DNA of 64,000 nt from Sulfurimonas sp. HSL-1716 (GTDB lineage: Bacteria; Campylobacterota; Campylobacteria; Campylobacterales; Sulfurimonadaceae), in contig NZ_CP147918.1 of NCBI RefSeq assembly GCF_039645975.1, positions 992,001 to 1,056,000 on the forward strand, given 5' to 3'. A program made the translations under genes and the position numbers. This document shows, one piece after another, positions 39,053 to 48,364 of the stretch (position 1 is the first letter of the stretch; each line of letters opens with the position of its first letter). The notes under the pieces were generated by a model, which did not search any database, was not told the origin of the DNA, and saw only the letters and a program-made list of their open reading frames with translations.

Positions 39053-39127
39053 TGGATGGGGTAGAGGGATTCGAACCCCCGAATGTTGGTACCAAAAACC
39101 AATGCCTTACCGCTTGGCGATACCCCA
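39053..39127 (-). tRNA. tRNA-Gln (anticodon TTG), copy 1
   Basis: Identical over its full length to the tRNA-Gln 187 bp away. Anticodon TTG; CCA encoded. Confidence 0.95.
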
Positions 39128-39152
39128 ATATTAAATATTTAAAATGACGTCT

Positions 39153-39229
<77 letters not shown>

Positions 39230-39265
39230 GTATTTACGACTGCGCCAACCTGTTGTTGGGCCGAA

Positions 39266-39271
39266 ATTATA
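39266..39271 (-). promoter_or_regulatory. tRNA cluster promoter -10 box
   Basis: Minus strand TATAATTTCGGC: -10 TATAAT with the same TTTCGGC discriminator seen at the tRNA-Glu promoter (60806-60811). A CCAAC/GTTGG hairpin lies in the leader. Confidence 0.6.
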
Positions 39272-39334
39272 TGAAAATATACCTCTTTTGTCAAGGCTTT
39301 TTTCTGTTTATAATGCTTTTTAGCTAAGTTTGAA

Positions 39335-39340
39335 TATAAT
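39335..39340 (+). promoter_or_regulatory. -10 box TATAAT for ribB
   Basis: It lies about 32 bp before the ATG at 39372 and inside any longer reading from 39330, which argues for the later start. Confidence 0.55.
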
Positions 39341-39371
39341 GCCGGATATAAATTATACGGAAAGAAGAGTT

Positions 39372-40400
39372 ATGACACCGACTACGAGAGTTTTACAAGC
39401 TATAGAAGATATGAAAAAAGGAAAAATGGTCATCATGGTCGATGATGAAGATCGTGAGAATGAGGGCGACCTCGTATACGCATCTGTCTTTTCCACACCC
39501 GAACATGTCAATTTTATGGCGACTCGCGCAAGAGGGTTGATCTGCGTAGCGATAAACAAAGAGATAGCCACAAGACTCGATCTCAATCCTATGGTAAGCT
39601 CAAACACTTCTACTCATGAAACGGCATTTACGGTTTCCGTCGATGCTGCGGATGCAAAGACCGGTATTTCCGCCGGCGAACGGGACATGGCCATAAAAGT
39701 TTTGGCAAGTCCCATAAGCAATAAGCACGAACTTGTAAGACCGGGGCATATTTTTCCTTTAATAGCTAAAGAGGGAGGTACTTTGGTCCGTACGGGACAT
39801 ACCGAAGGTTCGGTGGATCTTTGCAGGCTTGCAGGACTCAGTGAAAGCGCCGTAATTTGTGAGATCATCAAAGACGACGGAACTATGGCGCGCCGCGACG
39901 ATCTGGATATTTTTGCAAAAGAAAACGACATGAACATTGTATATATCTCCGATATAGTGGAGTATAGACTCGCAAATGAGATATTGGTAAGTAAAACGGA
40001 AGAAGAAGCGATAGAATTCTTCGGTGTGAAAGTCAAAAAATACACCTTTTTGGATCACAATAAGATAGATCACACGGCTATCGTGTTTCACAGTGTCGGT
40101 TCCGTATCAAACGTGAAAGTTCATAACGTCATACCGGACATCGACCTGTTTTTGAATCAGCCAAGATACAATCATCTTGTCGATTCCATCGAGTATTTAA
40201 AACAAAACAGCGGTGTTTTGATATTTATAAACAAACCGACGCATGAAGAAGACTCTTCGATGAAAGAGTACGGTATCGGTGCTCAGATATTGAAATCTCT
40301 TGGTGTAAAGAGTATGAATCTTATCACCTCTTCAAAACAAAAAGAGTTTGTAGGCCTCAGCGGTTTTGGGCTTGATATACATGAGATGGTTCATCTATAG
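39372..40400 (+). CDS. ribB: 3,4-dihydroxy-2-butanone-4-phosphate synthase with inactive GTP cyclohydrolase II-like domain
   Basis: 342 aa from ATG 39372, with GGAAAGAAGAG upstream. The N-terminal RibB domain (1-205) is intact: VDDEDRENEGDLVYA, TRARGLICVA, TGHTEGSVDLCRLAG. The C-terminal 135 residues keep a RibA-like outline but hold no Cys, so the zinc site of GTP cyclohydrolase II is gone. H. pylori RibBA is known to be similarly limited (from memory). A separate ribA should exist elsewhere. Its 3' end overlaps the opposite gene by 44 nt. Confidence 0.9.
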   Translation: MTPTTRVLQAIEDMKKGKMVIMVDDEDRENEGDLVYASVFSTPEHVNFMATRARGLICVAINKEIATRLDLNPMVSSNTSTHETAFTVSVDAADAKTGISAGERDMAIKVLASPISNKHELVRPGHIFPLIAKEGGTLVRTGHTEGSVDLCRLAGLSESAVICEIIKDDGTMARRDDLDIFAKENDMNIVYISDIVEYRLANEILVSKTEEEAIEFFGVKVKKYTFLDHNKIDHTAIVFHSVGSVSNVKVHNVIPDIDLFLNQPRYNHLVDSIEYLKQNSGVLIFINKPTHEEDSSMKEYGIGAQILKSLGVKSMNLITSSKQKEFVGLSGFGLDIHEMVHL

Positions 40401-41610
40401 GGATGAAGTAGCTTTCGTCATATCTGCTTGATGGATTCCAAAACATCCATCCGCTCGTATTCGCATCTGCACAGGCTTTTATCTGTTCTTGTATCTCTTT
40501 TCTTTTATAATATCTTTTATCAAAAGCATAATCTTTAAACGCCTGAAGCCAAGGGCGGATCCTGTTTGGAGCTATCTCGCAATGGATATGTTTGACACTT
40601 CTGTAGATGGTCTCATACGGATATGCCGCAGGGTTCTTAAATCCGAATGAACCGCTTGCAAAACCCGAAGGATAGAGCATAGGAGAGAGATAGTCCGTGT
40701 ATCTTGCAAGGGAGCTTATCGTGTGCCCTATGTTCGTATCGTCATCCGCCCAGCAGACATTTCCGTAGGTGTCGACCGAGATGAAAGTTCCGTAAGGGCG
40801 AAGTTTTTCCTGCGCTCTTTGTATGAACTCTCCGATGGCGTCTATACGGTTCTTTTCACTGTTTTTCTTGCTGAACTCCAAAGAGAGTTTTGCGGGAAAT
40901 CTGATATAGTCGAAGTTGATTTCGTCAAAGCCTCTTTTTGCCGCATCGGCAGCGATCGAAAGAACATAATCGTATGATTTGGATATGTAGGGATCTACCC
41001 ATGCCATATTCTCACGGTTTCTCCATACTTTTCCATCTGATTCTTTGAGCGCATATTGCGGAAAGTTTACGGCTCTGAGCTCATCTTTAAAAACTACTAC
41101 ACGGCCTATAGTATAGATGTTTTTCTCTTTCATGAGTTTCATAAATTTGTCTATATTTTTGATGGTTCTATGTTTCCATGCGCCGATTTTGTTCGCATTT
41201 TCGTAATCCGTTTTGTAAGAGGTCCATCCAAATTCGTTTTTTATGTCTACAACTACAGCGTTTATCTCGTTGTCGTCTATCATTTTGATGATCTTTTTTA
41301 AGGTCTTTGAATTGATCCTTGCTCCCCAGAAAGAAAGATACAGGGCTTTTATCCTGATGGGCTGCAGATAGTGTTTTGTATCGTTATCATCGCTTTTAAA
41401 GCTGTAGGGTCTGTATCCGTAAGCTTTTATATGGAGAAGGTCATCTTTGTTGTCAATGGTAAATCTGCCGTCTTTATCGCTTAAAACTTCGCTCTTCGTA
41501 TCAAACACTTTGGCATTTGAAACGGTGCTGTTGGTGTCCTTGTCGATCAAAACACCGCTGATCGAAGCAAAAACGGATATCGGTATCAGAAAAAACAGAA
41601 TCTTCATCAT
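40357..41610 (-). CDS. Putative glycoside hydrolase, DUF4015 family, exported
   Basis: 417 aa. Signal peptide MMKILFFLIPISVFA; a small carboxypeptidase-regulatory-like beta domain (about 17-90: SGVLIDKDTNSTVSNAKVF ... DGRFTI); then a TIM-barrel family with LYLSFWGARI, AVVVDIKNEFGWTSY, GRVVVFKDELRA, EINFDYIRFPA and LSPMLYPSGFA. The acidic residues in VDIKNEFG and NFDYIRFP are likely catalytic. Probably periplasmic or surface; substrate unknown. The last 44 nt overlap ribB on the other strand. Confidence 0.8.
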   Translation of the reverse strand: MMKILFFLIPISVFASISGVLIDKDTNSTVSNAKVFDTKSEVLSDKDGRFTIDNKDDLLHIKAYGYRPYSFKSDDNDTKHYLQPIRIKALYLSFWGARINSKTLKKIIKMIDDNEINAVVVDIKNEFGWTSYKTDYENANKIGAWKHRTIKNIDKFMKLMKEKNIYTIGRVVVFKDELRAVNFPQYALKESDGKVWRNRENMAWVDPYISKSYDYVLSIAADAAKRGFDEINFDYIRFPAKLSLEFSKKNSEKNRIDAIGEFIQRAQEKLRPYGTFISVDTYGNVCWADDDTNIGHTISSLARYTDYLSPMLYPSGFASGSFGFKNPAAYPYETIYRSVKHIHCEIAPNRIRPWLQAFKDYAFDKRYYKRKEIQEQIKACADANTSGWMFWNPSSRYDESYFIPIDEPSHVYQAQNR

Positions 41611-41687
41611 ATATAATCTTTTTAGTAGTGTATAATCTCATAGGTTTTAAAAATCGGATTATATCTTAAAAAAGGAAGAATTTATAA

Positions 41688-42515
41688 ATGGATTATTATT
41701 TTTCGTTTCTTATTTTGCTTTTAGAAGCAGGAGGCGGCGCTGTTCTTCTTTTGATACTTTATTCGATATATAAAAGATATAGACTCAAAAACATTTCAAA
41801 TCTGCCTTTTTTAGATGAATATGAAGAGGTTTTGATGAAAACACCTCATTACAAAAGATTGTCACAGGACGAGAAAGAAAGGATACAAAGATCGATTCTG
41901 CTCTTTGTCAATACAAAAGAGTTTATCGGGGTTCATTTAAACGTTACGACCGAGATGAAGCTTATTATCGGTTTTTATGCCTGTCTGCTGCTTTTAAACA
42001 TAAATACGCAAAATTGCTACGATAACCTTAAAACGATAATCATCTATCCCAATACGATCATAACCAAAGAGATAAAATCAAACGGCGGTGTCTATACGAA
42101 CGAAAAATTCTTTCTTGAAGGACAATCGATAAACGACACTGTGGTCATAAGCTGGCATGAAGCAAAAAAAGAGGCTTATCATCTGCACCGCAACAATGTA
42201 ATAATACATGAGTTCGCACATGAGATAGACTTCATGGATGGAGAGATAGACGGAATCCCTCCGCTTCAAAAATCAAAATATGCCTCCTGGGCGCATACAT
42301 TGCAGAGAAATTTCAAAGTATTGAGCGAAATCGCGGTAAAAAACAGAGAGTGGGGAAAATACAAGCTTATAGGAGGATACGCCGCTACGAACGAGGCAGA
42401 GTTTTTCGCAGTGCTTACCGAGATATTTTTTGAAAAACCGGACTCTTTAAAGAAAAATTTTCCGGATCTGTATAACGAACTCCGGGATTTTTATAAAATA
42501 GAGTTTTTAAGATAG
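41688..42515 (+). CDS. Zinc-dependent peptidase, MtfA/M90 family, membrane-anchored
   Basis: 275 aa. An N-terminal membrane helix (about 5-27), then the MtfA domain with the zinc motif IIHEFAHEIDFMDG and a downstream NEAEFFAVLTEIFFEKP carrying the third ligand Glu. The membrane anchor is not part of E. coli MtfA. AAAGGAAG precedes the ATG. No partner (such as Mlc) is in view. Confidence 0.85.
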   Translation: MDYYFSFLILLLEAGGGAVLLLILYSIYKRYRLKNISNLPFLDEYEEVLMKTPHYKRLSQDEKERIQRSILLFVNTKEFIGVHLNVTTEMKLIIGFYACLLLLNINTQNCYDNLKTIIIYPNTIITKEIKSNGGVYTNEKFFLEGQSINDTVVISWHEAKKEAYHLHRNNVIIHEFAHEIDFMDGEIDGIPPLQKSKYASWAHTLQRNFKVLSEIAVKNREWGKYKLIGGYAATNEAEFFAVLTEIFFEKPDSLKKNFPDLYNELRDFYKIEFLR

Positions 42516-42522
42516 ATGTTTA

Positions 42523-42618
42523 CTACTCTCCCGTCTCGCCGAAAAAACTTACGGCTATGTAAACAGCGGCAAAAGCTACCATTATCACTGTCCAATCAAA
42601 ATAGTTCAGTTCCATCAT
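42523..42618 (-). CDS. 31-aa single-helix membrane protein
   Basis: Reads MMELNYFDWTVIMVAFAAVY then IAVSFFGETGE, stop. It has one hydrophobic helix, an Asp-Trp start and a charged end. AGGA lies about 8 nt upstream of paired ATG codons, and it follows the DctP gene by about 20 bp on the same strand. It looks like the first helix of a solute:sodium symporter or a stand-alone accessory peptide. Too short for similarity to be reliable. Confidence 0.55.
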   Translation of the reverse strand: MMELNYFDWTVIMVAFAAVYIAVSFFGETGE

Positions 42619-42641
42619 CTTAGGTCCTTTTCTATTACATG

Positions 42642-43775
42642 TCACCTGACATTTAAAAAGTATTTTAAACTCGTATCTGCCCAAACCTTACTGAGATCTA
42701 AATGATTCTTTATAGACTCATATACTATCTCAAAATCTTTATTTTTAGCTGATTGTTCCTCTATGACTTTCTGCAAACCTTTTTTCCCCGCTTCGTTCAC
42801 TTCATCCGGGAATTTTAAAAGTTCCACGCCCAGCGATTTAAGCTGTTTGAGAGCATGAATATTCTCATAATGAAACTCTGAGGTCATAGCGGAGTTCAGA
42901 TCGCTCGATGCGAGTTCTATTATGGCTTTATGTTCGAATCCGAGCTTTTTCCAGGACTGTTTGTTAAAAGTCAGTTCCAAAATAGAGCCCGGTTCATGCC
43001 ATCCTGAGTAATAGTATGGCGCGACCTTGTAAAAGCCCATCTTCATGTCCAGATACGGTCCCACCCATTCGGTGGCATCTATCACGCCGCGCTCCAAAGA
43101 GGTATAGATCTCGCCTGCCGGAAGAAGTATGGGGTTAACTCCCATTTTGGAAAAGACCTCTCCGCCAAGACCTGGTATTCTCATTTTCAGTCCCTGCATA
43201 TCCGCCAGAGAATTGATCTTCTTTCTGAACCATCCACCCATCTGTATGTTTGTGTTTCCGCCTAAAAGAGGGAAAAGATTGTATTTATCGTATTTTTCTC
43301 TCCACAGTTCCAATCCTCCGCCAAAAAGCATCCAGGAGTTTATCTCTTCAGCCGTAAAACCGAAAGGGATGCCGCTGAAAAGCGAAAAAGAGCTGTTTTT
43401 GCCTTTCCAGTAGTAGGGACCCGAGTGAAAAGCGTCTATCTGCCCGCTGCTTGCCGCATCAAAAACGGCTAGAGCGGGAACAAGAGTGTTCTTTGGAAAC
43501 AGTTTTACTTCCAAAGAACCGCCGCTTGCATCTTTAACCTTTTGTGCAAAACGTTCGACACCGATCCCCATTATGGGAAAGTGTGCCGGCCAGCTCGTAG
43601 CAAGGGTTATAACGGTTTTTTTATTTTTGTTTACGTTTACTCTTTTGATATCGTCATCGTTTTTTTTTGGATGTTTCGAGTAATCGATGGCGACATGGTT
43701 ACCCTCGTTACATCCGCTCAGTGCGACAGCCGTAGCTGCGCCAAGACTCGCCGTTATAAAATCTCTTCTATCCAT
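42642..43775 (-). CDS. TRAP transporter solute-binding protein (DctP family), Tat lipoprotein
   Basis: 377 aa. N-terminus MDRRDFITASLGAATAVALSGC: a twin-arginine motif followed by a lipobox Cys. The mature part has the DctP pattern (TLATSWPAHFPIMG; LKMRIPGLGGEVFSKMG; GVIDATEWVGPYLDM; WHEPGSILELTFNK). It resembles the TRAP binders for alpha-keto acids/monocarboxylates. The DctQ and DctM permeases are not adjacent, so it is an orphan binder here. Confidence 0.87.
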   Translation of the reverse strand: MDRRDFITASLGAATAVALSGCNEGNHVAIDYSKHPKKNDDDIKRVNVNKNKKTVITLATSWPAHFPIMGIGVERFAQKVKDASGGSLEVKLFPKNTLVPALAVFDAASSGQIDAFHSGPYYWKGKNSSFSLFSGIPFGFTAEEINSWMLFGGGLELWREKYDKYNLFPLLGGNTNIQMGGWFRKKINSLADMQGLKMRIPGLGGEVFSKMGVNPILLPAGEIYTSLERGVIDATEWVGPYLDMKMGFYKVAPYYYSGWHEPGSILELTFNKQSWKKLGFEHKAIIELASSDLNSAMTSEFHYENIHALKQLKSLGVELLKFPDEVNEAGKKGLQKVIEEQSAKNKDFEIVYESIKNHLDLSKVWADTSLKYFLNVR

Positions 43776-43790
43776 TTTCCGCCGTCTCCG

Positions 43791-44798
43791 TTAAAAGTCT
43801 AAAGTCAGTTGTCTCTGTTTTTTTACAAAAAAACTTTTTTCAAGCAGACTTTTATTCTGCTCGGCAATGAGAGCAAAATGAAAGTTCACATCTCTTAATA
43901 TATCGATTATATCAAGTTGAGTGTTATATGTATATATATTTTGCGTATTTTGCATATTCTTTTTTTTACCGGAGGGGATGATGTATATGATCTTTGCCCA
44001 GTTCGCCTGTGTCTGTAAAAAATCGATCTGAGAGCCTATGAGTTCAAAACTCGGTTCGAATATCAGGACCTTGTCGCTTGTGCCGAACTCTTTGGCTTCA
44101 AAGTTTTTGTTTGTAAATACGGCTTCAAAATGGTTTATTGTACTAAAAGAGGTGATCCTGAAGTTTATCTTCTGTGTTTTAAACATATGCAGCAGTATCT
44201 CCAGATAAGGGATGAAAAAAGGCGATAAAAGCTGTCTTTCGTAGTATTTGTCTTCATAGATGAAGGAGGTTTCAAAGAGGGTCTGTTCGATGATGTTTAT
44301 TTTGGAAGCCGCGAGTTTTGGCATACTCTTTGGATTGACGAATATCTCTTTATATGCCAGACGGGAAGAGAAGAGAACGACGGAATCTTCATTCATTTCC
44401 CACAACTCTTTAAAAGTCTCGTAAATGTCGCCGTTTAAGATCTTTAACGTGGAATCCGTCATGATCTGCAAAGCCAGTTTAATTGTTATCTCGTCACACT
44501 CGTAAGCGGTAAGATTTTTATCCAGGATATGAAATCTGAGTATACGTGAAAGAGCTGCGGCAACGTCGTCTACCTTTATCCACGCTATCTCGTTGTCCGT
44601 TATCTGCGTCGGAGAATCAAATACGATCCCGTATGCTCCGTTTGCGATGGCAAGCTCTATGTCCGCGTTGTTCCTGGCGATAAAAAGAGAACCTCTTTTG
44701 AGGTTTTTTGCCTCAATAGATATGCCGCTAAACGAAGTTACGTAGGGAGTGTTTAGAAGAGCAGCATTCGTTAATGCTATAACGTTTTCTAATCTCAT
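43791..44798 (-). CDS. MurE/MurF N-terminal-domain-like protein of unknown function
   Basis: 335 aa. Residues about 25-90 read like the first domain of a Mur ligase (FSGISIEAKNLKRGSLFIAR ... AIANGAYGIVFDS ... VDDVAAALSRI). The rest has no ATP-binding GTNGK-type loop and no ligase motifs; it contains only alpha/beta segments such as DKVLIFEPSFELIGSQIDF. It cannot be an active Mur ligase as read. It overlaps metG by 4 nt and is probably the Cj0837-position protein of Campylobacter. Confidence 0.75.
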   Translation of the reverse strand: MRLENVIALTNAALLNTPYVTSFSGISIEAKNLKRGSLFIARNNADIELAIANGAYGIVFDSPTQITDNEIAWIKVDDVAAALSRILRFHILDKNLTAYECDEITIKLALQIMTDSTLKILNGDIYETFKELWEMNEDSVVLFSSRLAYKEIFVNPKSMPKLAASKINIIEQTLFETSFIYEDKYYERQLLSPFFIPYLEILLHMFKTQKINFRITSFSTINHFEAVFTNKNFEAKEFGTSDKVLIFEPSFELIGSQIDFLQTQANWAKIIYIIPSGKKKNMQNTQNIYTYNTQLDIIDILRDVNFHFALIAEQNKSLLEKSFFVKKQRQLTLDF

Positions 44799-46744
44799 CC
44801 AATCGGCGTGCCCGCTTTTTTAGGTTTCTCCGGTCTGATGAGAGAAAGTCCGTTTTCATCTTTTGCGGCTAAAAGCATCCCTTCAGAAAGCAATCCCATA
44901 AGTTTTGCAGGTTTGAGGTTTGCCACGACGCACACTTGTGTGTCTACAAGTGCTTCAGGCTCGTAAAATTCTCTAATACCTGCTAATATCTGGCGGGGAA
45001 CTTCCTCTCCTACATCGACCTTGAGCTGTATGAGCTTTTTACTTTTAGGCACTTCGGCAGCTTCTAATACGGTTCCTATTTTAAGAGATGTTTCGAAGAA
45101 CTGTCCGATCTCTATTAAGTTGTCGTCTTCTACGGTAGTCTCTTTTTTTGCTTCCATTTTTTTAGGTTCGGGTTTTAGCTCAGCTTTGGGTTCGAGTGTT
45201 TTAGGTGCTTCTTGCATCAAAGGTTCCTCGACACGCGGGAACAAAGGAGGTACCTGTTTTATGACGAACGGTTTTAAGAGCGCTTTGTCTAAAACAATAT
45301 CTCTGTAAGATTCTGTATCTATGACAAATCCTAAAGCGTCTGCTATGATCGAAGTCGTGCTAGGCATAACGGGATGCAGTACTATAGAAGCTTTTGCAAG
45401 GACGTTAGCTATCAGGGCGACCGTCGCCAGCGCTTCATCTTTTCTCTCCTCTTTCATCTTGACCCATGGAGCGTGTTCCTCTATGGCTTTGTTGCCGATG
45501 CTGAAAAGCTTCCACAGCTCTTCAAGGTATCTGTGAGGCTGAAGATTATCTATAAAACCGTTCAAAGAATCGAGTATGCCGTTTGCTTCATCCAGCTCTT
45601 TTGAGTGGTATTTGATCACGTCCGCACTGTCGATATGAAACTCGGAATATTTGCCGCTCATTCCGATGATGCGGTTTAGAAGGTTGCCCAGATCGTTGCT
45701 GAGATCGGAGTTGATACGGTCTATGAACGCACGCTGGGAAAAGTCGCCGTCTTGTCCGAAAGGGACTTCTCTGAGCATGAAATATCTGAAATTTTCTAAT
45801 CCGTACGCTTCACTCACCTCTCTTGGAGATACTACGTTGCCTTTGGATTTGCTCATCTTTTCACCGTCACGCGTCCACCATCCGTGTGCACCGATATGCT
45901 TTGGAAGAGGCATATCCAGACTCATTAAAAATGCAGGCCAGTAGATGGCATGAAAACGTAGAATATCTTTGCCCACAAGATGCATATCCGCGGGCCAGAA
46001 TGTCATATTTTTCTCATCCGTACCGTAACCAAGGGCGGTCACGTAGTTTAAAAGTGCGTCCAGCCAGACGTACATGACATGTTTTTCATCATTGAGCGAT
46101 TCGGGAAGTTTCACGCCCCAGCTGAAACTCGTACGCGTTACGGAGAGGTCGTTAAGCCCGTTTTTAACGAAGTTTATGACTTCGTTTCTTTTAGAACGGG
46201 GGAGTATGAAATCGGGATTGTTCTCGTAATGTTCTAAAAGCTGTTTTTCATATTTTGAGAGCTTGAAAAAGTAGCTTTCCTCTTTTACGATGCTTGTGGA
46301 TCGGCCGCAGTCGGGACAGAATTCACCGTCTAAAAGCTGAGTCTCGGGGAAAAAAGTTTCACAGCTGACACAGTAATGTCCTTCATATTCGCCTTTGTAG
46401 ATGTCGTCTTTTTCGTACATCGTTTGAAAAGCCTTTTGAACTCCCTGCATATGATCGGCGTCGGTGGTTCTTATGAATTTGTCGTAGCTTATCCCGAACT
46501 CGTCCCACAGGTTTTTAAAAGAAGCACTTATCTCATCGGCGAACTCTTTTGTCGATCTGCCGCTTTTTTTTGCGGACTCTTCTATCTTTTGACCGTGTTC
46601 GTCCGTTCCCGTCAAAAAGAAAACATCGTCTCCCTTCAGTCTAGCGTATCTTGCAAGCGTATCGGCTATAAACGTCGTATATGCATGGCCTATGTGCGCC
46701 TCACCGTTTACGTAATAAATCGGTGTCGTTATGTAATTTTTCAT
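44795..46744 (-). CDS. metG: Methionyl-tRNA synthetase
   Basis: 649 aa. HIGH motif in GEAHIGHAYT, zinc knuckle CVSCETFFPETQLLDGEFC-type (two CxxC pairs near residues 127-147), KMSKSKGN and a C-terminal tRNA-binding OB-fold (about 545-649: FFETSLKIGTVLEAAEVP ... VCVVANLKPAKLMG) joined by a Glu/Lys/Pro-rich linker. Charges initiator and elongator tRNA-Met. Confidence 0.97.
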   Translation of the reverse strand: MKNYITTPIYYVNGEAHIGHAYTTFIADTLARYARLKGDDVFFLTGTDEHGQKIEESAKKSGRSTKEFADEISASFKNLWDEFGISYDKFIRTTDADHMQGVQKAFQTMYEKDDIYKGEYEGHYCVSCETFFPETQLLDGEFCPDCGRSTSIVKEESYFFKLSKYEKQLLEHYENNPDFILPRSKRNEVINFVKNGLNDLSVTRTSFSWGVKLPESLNDEKHVMYVWLDALLNYVTALGYGTDEKNMTFWPADMHLVGKDILRFHAIYWPAFLMSLDMPLPKHIGAHGWWTRDGEKMSKSKGNVVSPREVSEAYGLENFRYFMLREVPFGQDGDFSQRAFIDRINSDLSNDLGNLLNRIIGMSGKYSEFHIDSADVIKYHSKELDEANGILDSLNGFIDNLQPHRYLEELWKLFSIGNKAIEEHAPWVKMKEERKDEALATVALIANVLAKASIVLHPVMPSTTSIIADALGFVIDTESYRDIVLDKALLKPFVIKQVPPLFPRVEEPLMQEAPKTLEPKAELKPEPKKMEAKKETTVEDDNLIEIGQFFETSLKIGTVLEAAEVPKSKKLIQLKVDVGEEVPRQILAGIREFYEPEALVDTQVCVVANLKPAKLMGLLSEGMLLAAKDENGLSLIRPEKPKKAGTPIG

Positions 46745-46759
46745 AAAATCCCTATCCCT

Positions 46760-46957
46760 TTAAAATTCAAATCCGCCGGTTTGGCCTTTTGACATCGAGT
46801 CGTATACGGCCATGATATATCTGCTTCTTAGTTCGCAGCCGATATATTTTTCGCATTTACTGCATGTGTGAAGAGCCTGTTTTTCTTGACACTCGTTTAC
46901 CTCTATTATCATCTTATCAAGATTCTCTTCGTAGATATCAGTTTGCTCTGTAGACAT
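46760..46957 (-). CDS. Small conserved Cys protein, 65 aa
   Basis: Contains [22 protein letters not shown], with four closely spaced Cys that could hold a zinc, and a conserved-looking tail [17 protein letters not shown]. It overlaps fbp by 20 nt and precedes metG by 15 nt. The same position is occupied by a small gene in the Campylobacter cluster (from memory). Function unknown. Confidence 0.75.
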   Translation of the reverse strand: MSTEQTDIYEENLDKMIIEVNECQEKQALHTCSKCEKYIGCELRSRYIMAVYDSMSKGQTGGFEF

Positions 46958-47777
46958 CTTTTACTCTTGATACTTCATACTTTGAACCAAAGAAACATGG
47001 CGAAGTGTCGTGCACGTGTGCGCATGTCAAATCCAAAAGTGCGTTTGTTCCGTCAATCGCCTCTCCGCCTGCTTTTTCGTAGATGAACGCGAACGGGAAG
47101 ACTTCAAAAAGTTTGCGAAGTTTGCCCTCGGGTTTATCCGATGTTCCCGGATAGGAGAAGAGTCCCCCGCCTTTAAGCAGTATCTGATGCAGATCGGGAA
47201 CCATCCCTCCCGAGTAGCGCAGTCTGTACCCCTCTTTAAAAAAGGAATCGACCAGTTCTTTGTGATAAGGCGCCCAGTTCTGCTGTGTTCCTCCGGGAGC
47301 GTTAAGCTTTCCTTTCTCTCCCAGCTGTATCTCTTTTACAAATTCAAAATCGCCGCTTTGAAGAAGGTAGAGCTTTACCTTATTCTCTGCAAAGACCATC
47401 TCGACACGAGGGCCGTAGACCACGTAGCAGGATGCGACCATATTTTTTGCGTCAAAACTGCCTTTGTAGATGCCGAAAATGGAACCGACGCTTAGATTGA
47501 CGTCGATGAGTGACGAACCGTCAAGAGGATCGTAAGCGATGAAATAGGGCGCGTCGTCTCTGAACTTCATTGCATCTTCTTTCTCTTCGCTTGCGATCGT
47601 GTTTACGGAGGAAACGCTGCTAAACTCCTCTTCGATGATCATGTCGCATTTTATGTCGAGCTGAAGCTGTGTTTCGCCCGAGCTGTTTTCAGACTGCGAA
47701 TACCCTATGTCCTTTACATCGATAGCGTTTTTAATGCGTTTTGCACTTCTTTGGATGGCGTCAAATATATCTCTCAA
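46938..47777 (-). CDS. fbp: Fructose-1,6-bisphosphatase, class I
   Basis: Gluconeogenic phosphatase. 279 aa, shorter than the E. coli enzyme (332). [27 protein letters not shown] is the metal-binding signature region; [18 protein letters not shown] and the [10 protein letters not shown] motif are present. mobB ends one base before it starts. Confidence 0.95.
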   Translation of the reverse strand: MRDIFDAIQRSAKRIKNAIDVKDIGYSQSENSSGETQLQLDIKCDMIIEEEFSSVSSVNTIASEEKEDAMKFRDDAPYFIAYDPLDGSSLIDVNLSVGSIFGIYKGSFDAKNMVASCYVVYGPRVEMVFAENKVKLYLLQSGDFEFVKEIQLGEKGKLNAPGGTQQNWAPYHKELVDSFFKEGYRLRYSGGMVPDLHQILLKGGGLFSYPGTSDKPEGKLRKLFEVFPFAFIYEKAGGEAIDGTNALLDLTCAHVHDTSPCFFGSKYEVSRVKDVYRAN

Positions 47778-48281
47778 TTAAACTTCCTTTGCGTTTTTAA
47801 ATATCCATTCTATGACTTTGTCAGCGTCGTTTAAATCCAGTACGTCGACACCGTTTGGCAGATTGTATTCGTTAATGTCAATGCTGCCGTCGATAGCCAG
47901 TGCGTTCATATAATTAAAATAATCTTCGTCGATCATGTTTCTAAAAACGCTGATCCTCGGCAAAGGAAGGTTCTTTAATCCCTCGACCAGCAATACGTCG
48001 AATTTGTCAAAAATCCGTATCATCTCATCAAGCTCGTTGTGTCTTTGAGAGAAGTAGGTCGTTCTGCTTGGAGAGGTTACGATGACCTCTGCGCCCGTAT
48101 CGGAAAATTTGTAGCTGTCCTTGCCTTCGACATCAAACCTTGCCTTGTCTTTTGGATCATGTTTAATGATCGCGACCTCTTTGTTATGTTCGTGTATAAG
48201 CTTTCTTGCCACTTTTAAAATGAGTGTCGTTTTGCCGCTGTTTGATGGACCCGTAAATGCGATTGCTATTCTTTTATTCAT
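47778..48281 (-). CDS. mobB: Molybdopterin-guanine dinucleotide biosynthesis protein B
   Basis: GTP-binding protein aiding Moco dinucleotide formation. 167 aa from the ATG at 48281 (MNKRIAIAFTGPSNSGKTT, P-loop GPSNSGKT). DVLLVEGLKNLPLPRISVF holds the conserved EG motif. A reading from 48305 is possible, but the -10 box TATAAT lies inside it, which favours the later start. Confidence 0.9.
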   Translation of the reverse strand: MNKRIAIAFTGPSNSGKTTLILKVARKLIHEHNKEVAIIKHDPKDKARFDVEGKDSYKFSDTGAEVIVTSPSRTTYFSQRHNELDEMIRIFDKFDVLLVEGLKNLPLPRISVFRNMIDEDYFNYMNALAIDGSIDINEYNLPNGVDVLDLNDADKVIEWIFKNAKEV

Positions 48282-48287
48282 GGAGAG

Positions 48288-48293
48288 ATTATA
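48288..48293 (-). promoter_or_regulatory. -10 box TATAAT, 6 nt before the mobB ATG
   Basis: Minus strand AGTATAATCTCTCCATG. The spacing places the transcription start at the ATG; no ribosome site exists between. Confidence 0.5.
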
Positions 48294-48364
48294 CTTAATC
48301 CTCATTAAAAAGTTGTTTAATCGATTTATAGATATAATTGCTTACTTAAATATCAGGTTTGTAT

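Noticed and set aside
39330-39371. Earlier ribB start at 39330
   Set aside because: The -10 box TATAAT lies within it; ATG 39372 has a good ribosome site and gives the family's usual N-terminus.
42516-42640. Remnant of the TRAP small permease DctQ
   Set aside because: The frame is complete with its own start, stop and ribosome site, and has one helix instead of four; there is no sign of a longer decayed frame.
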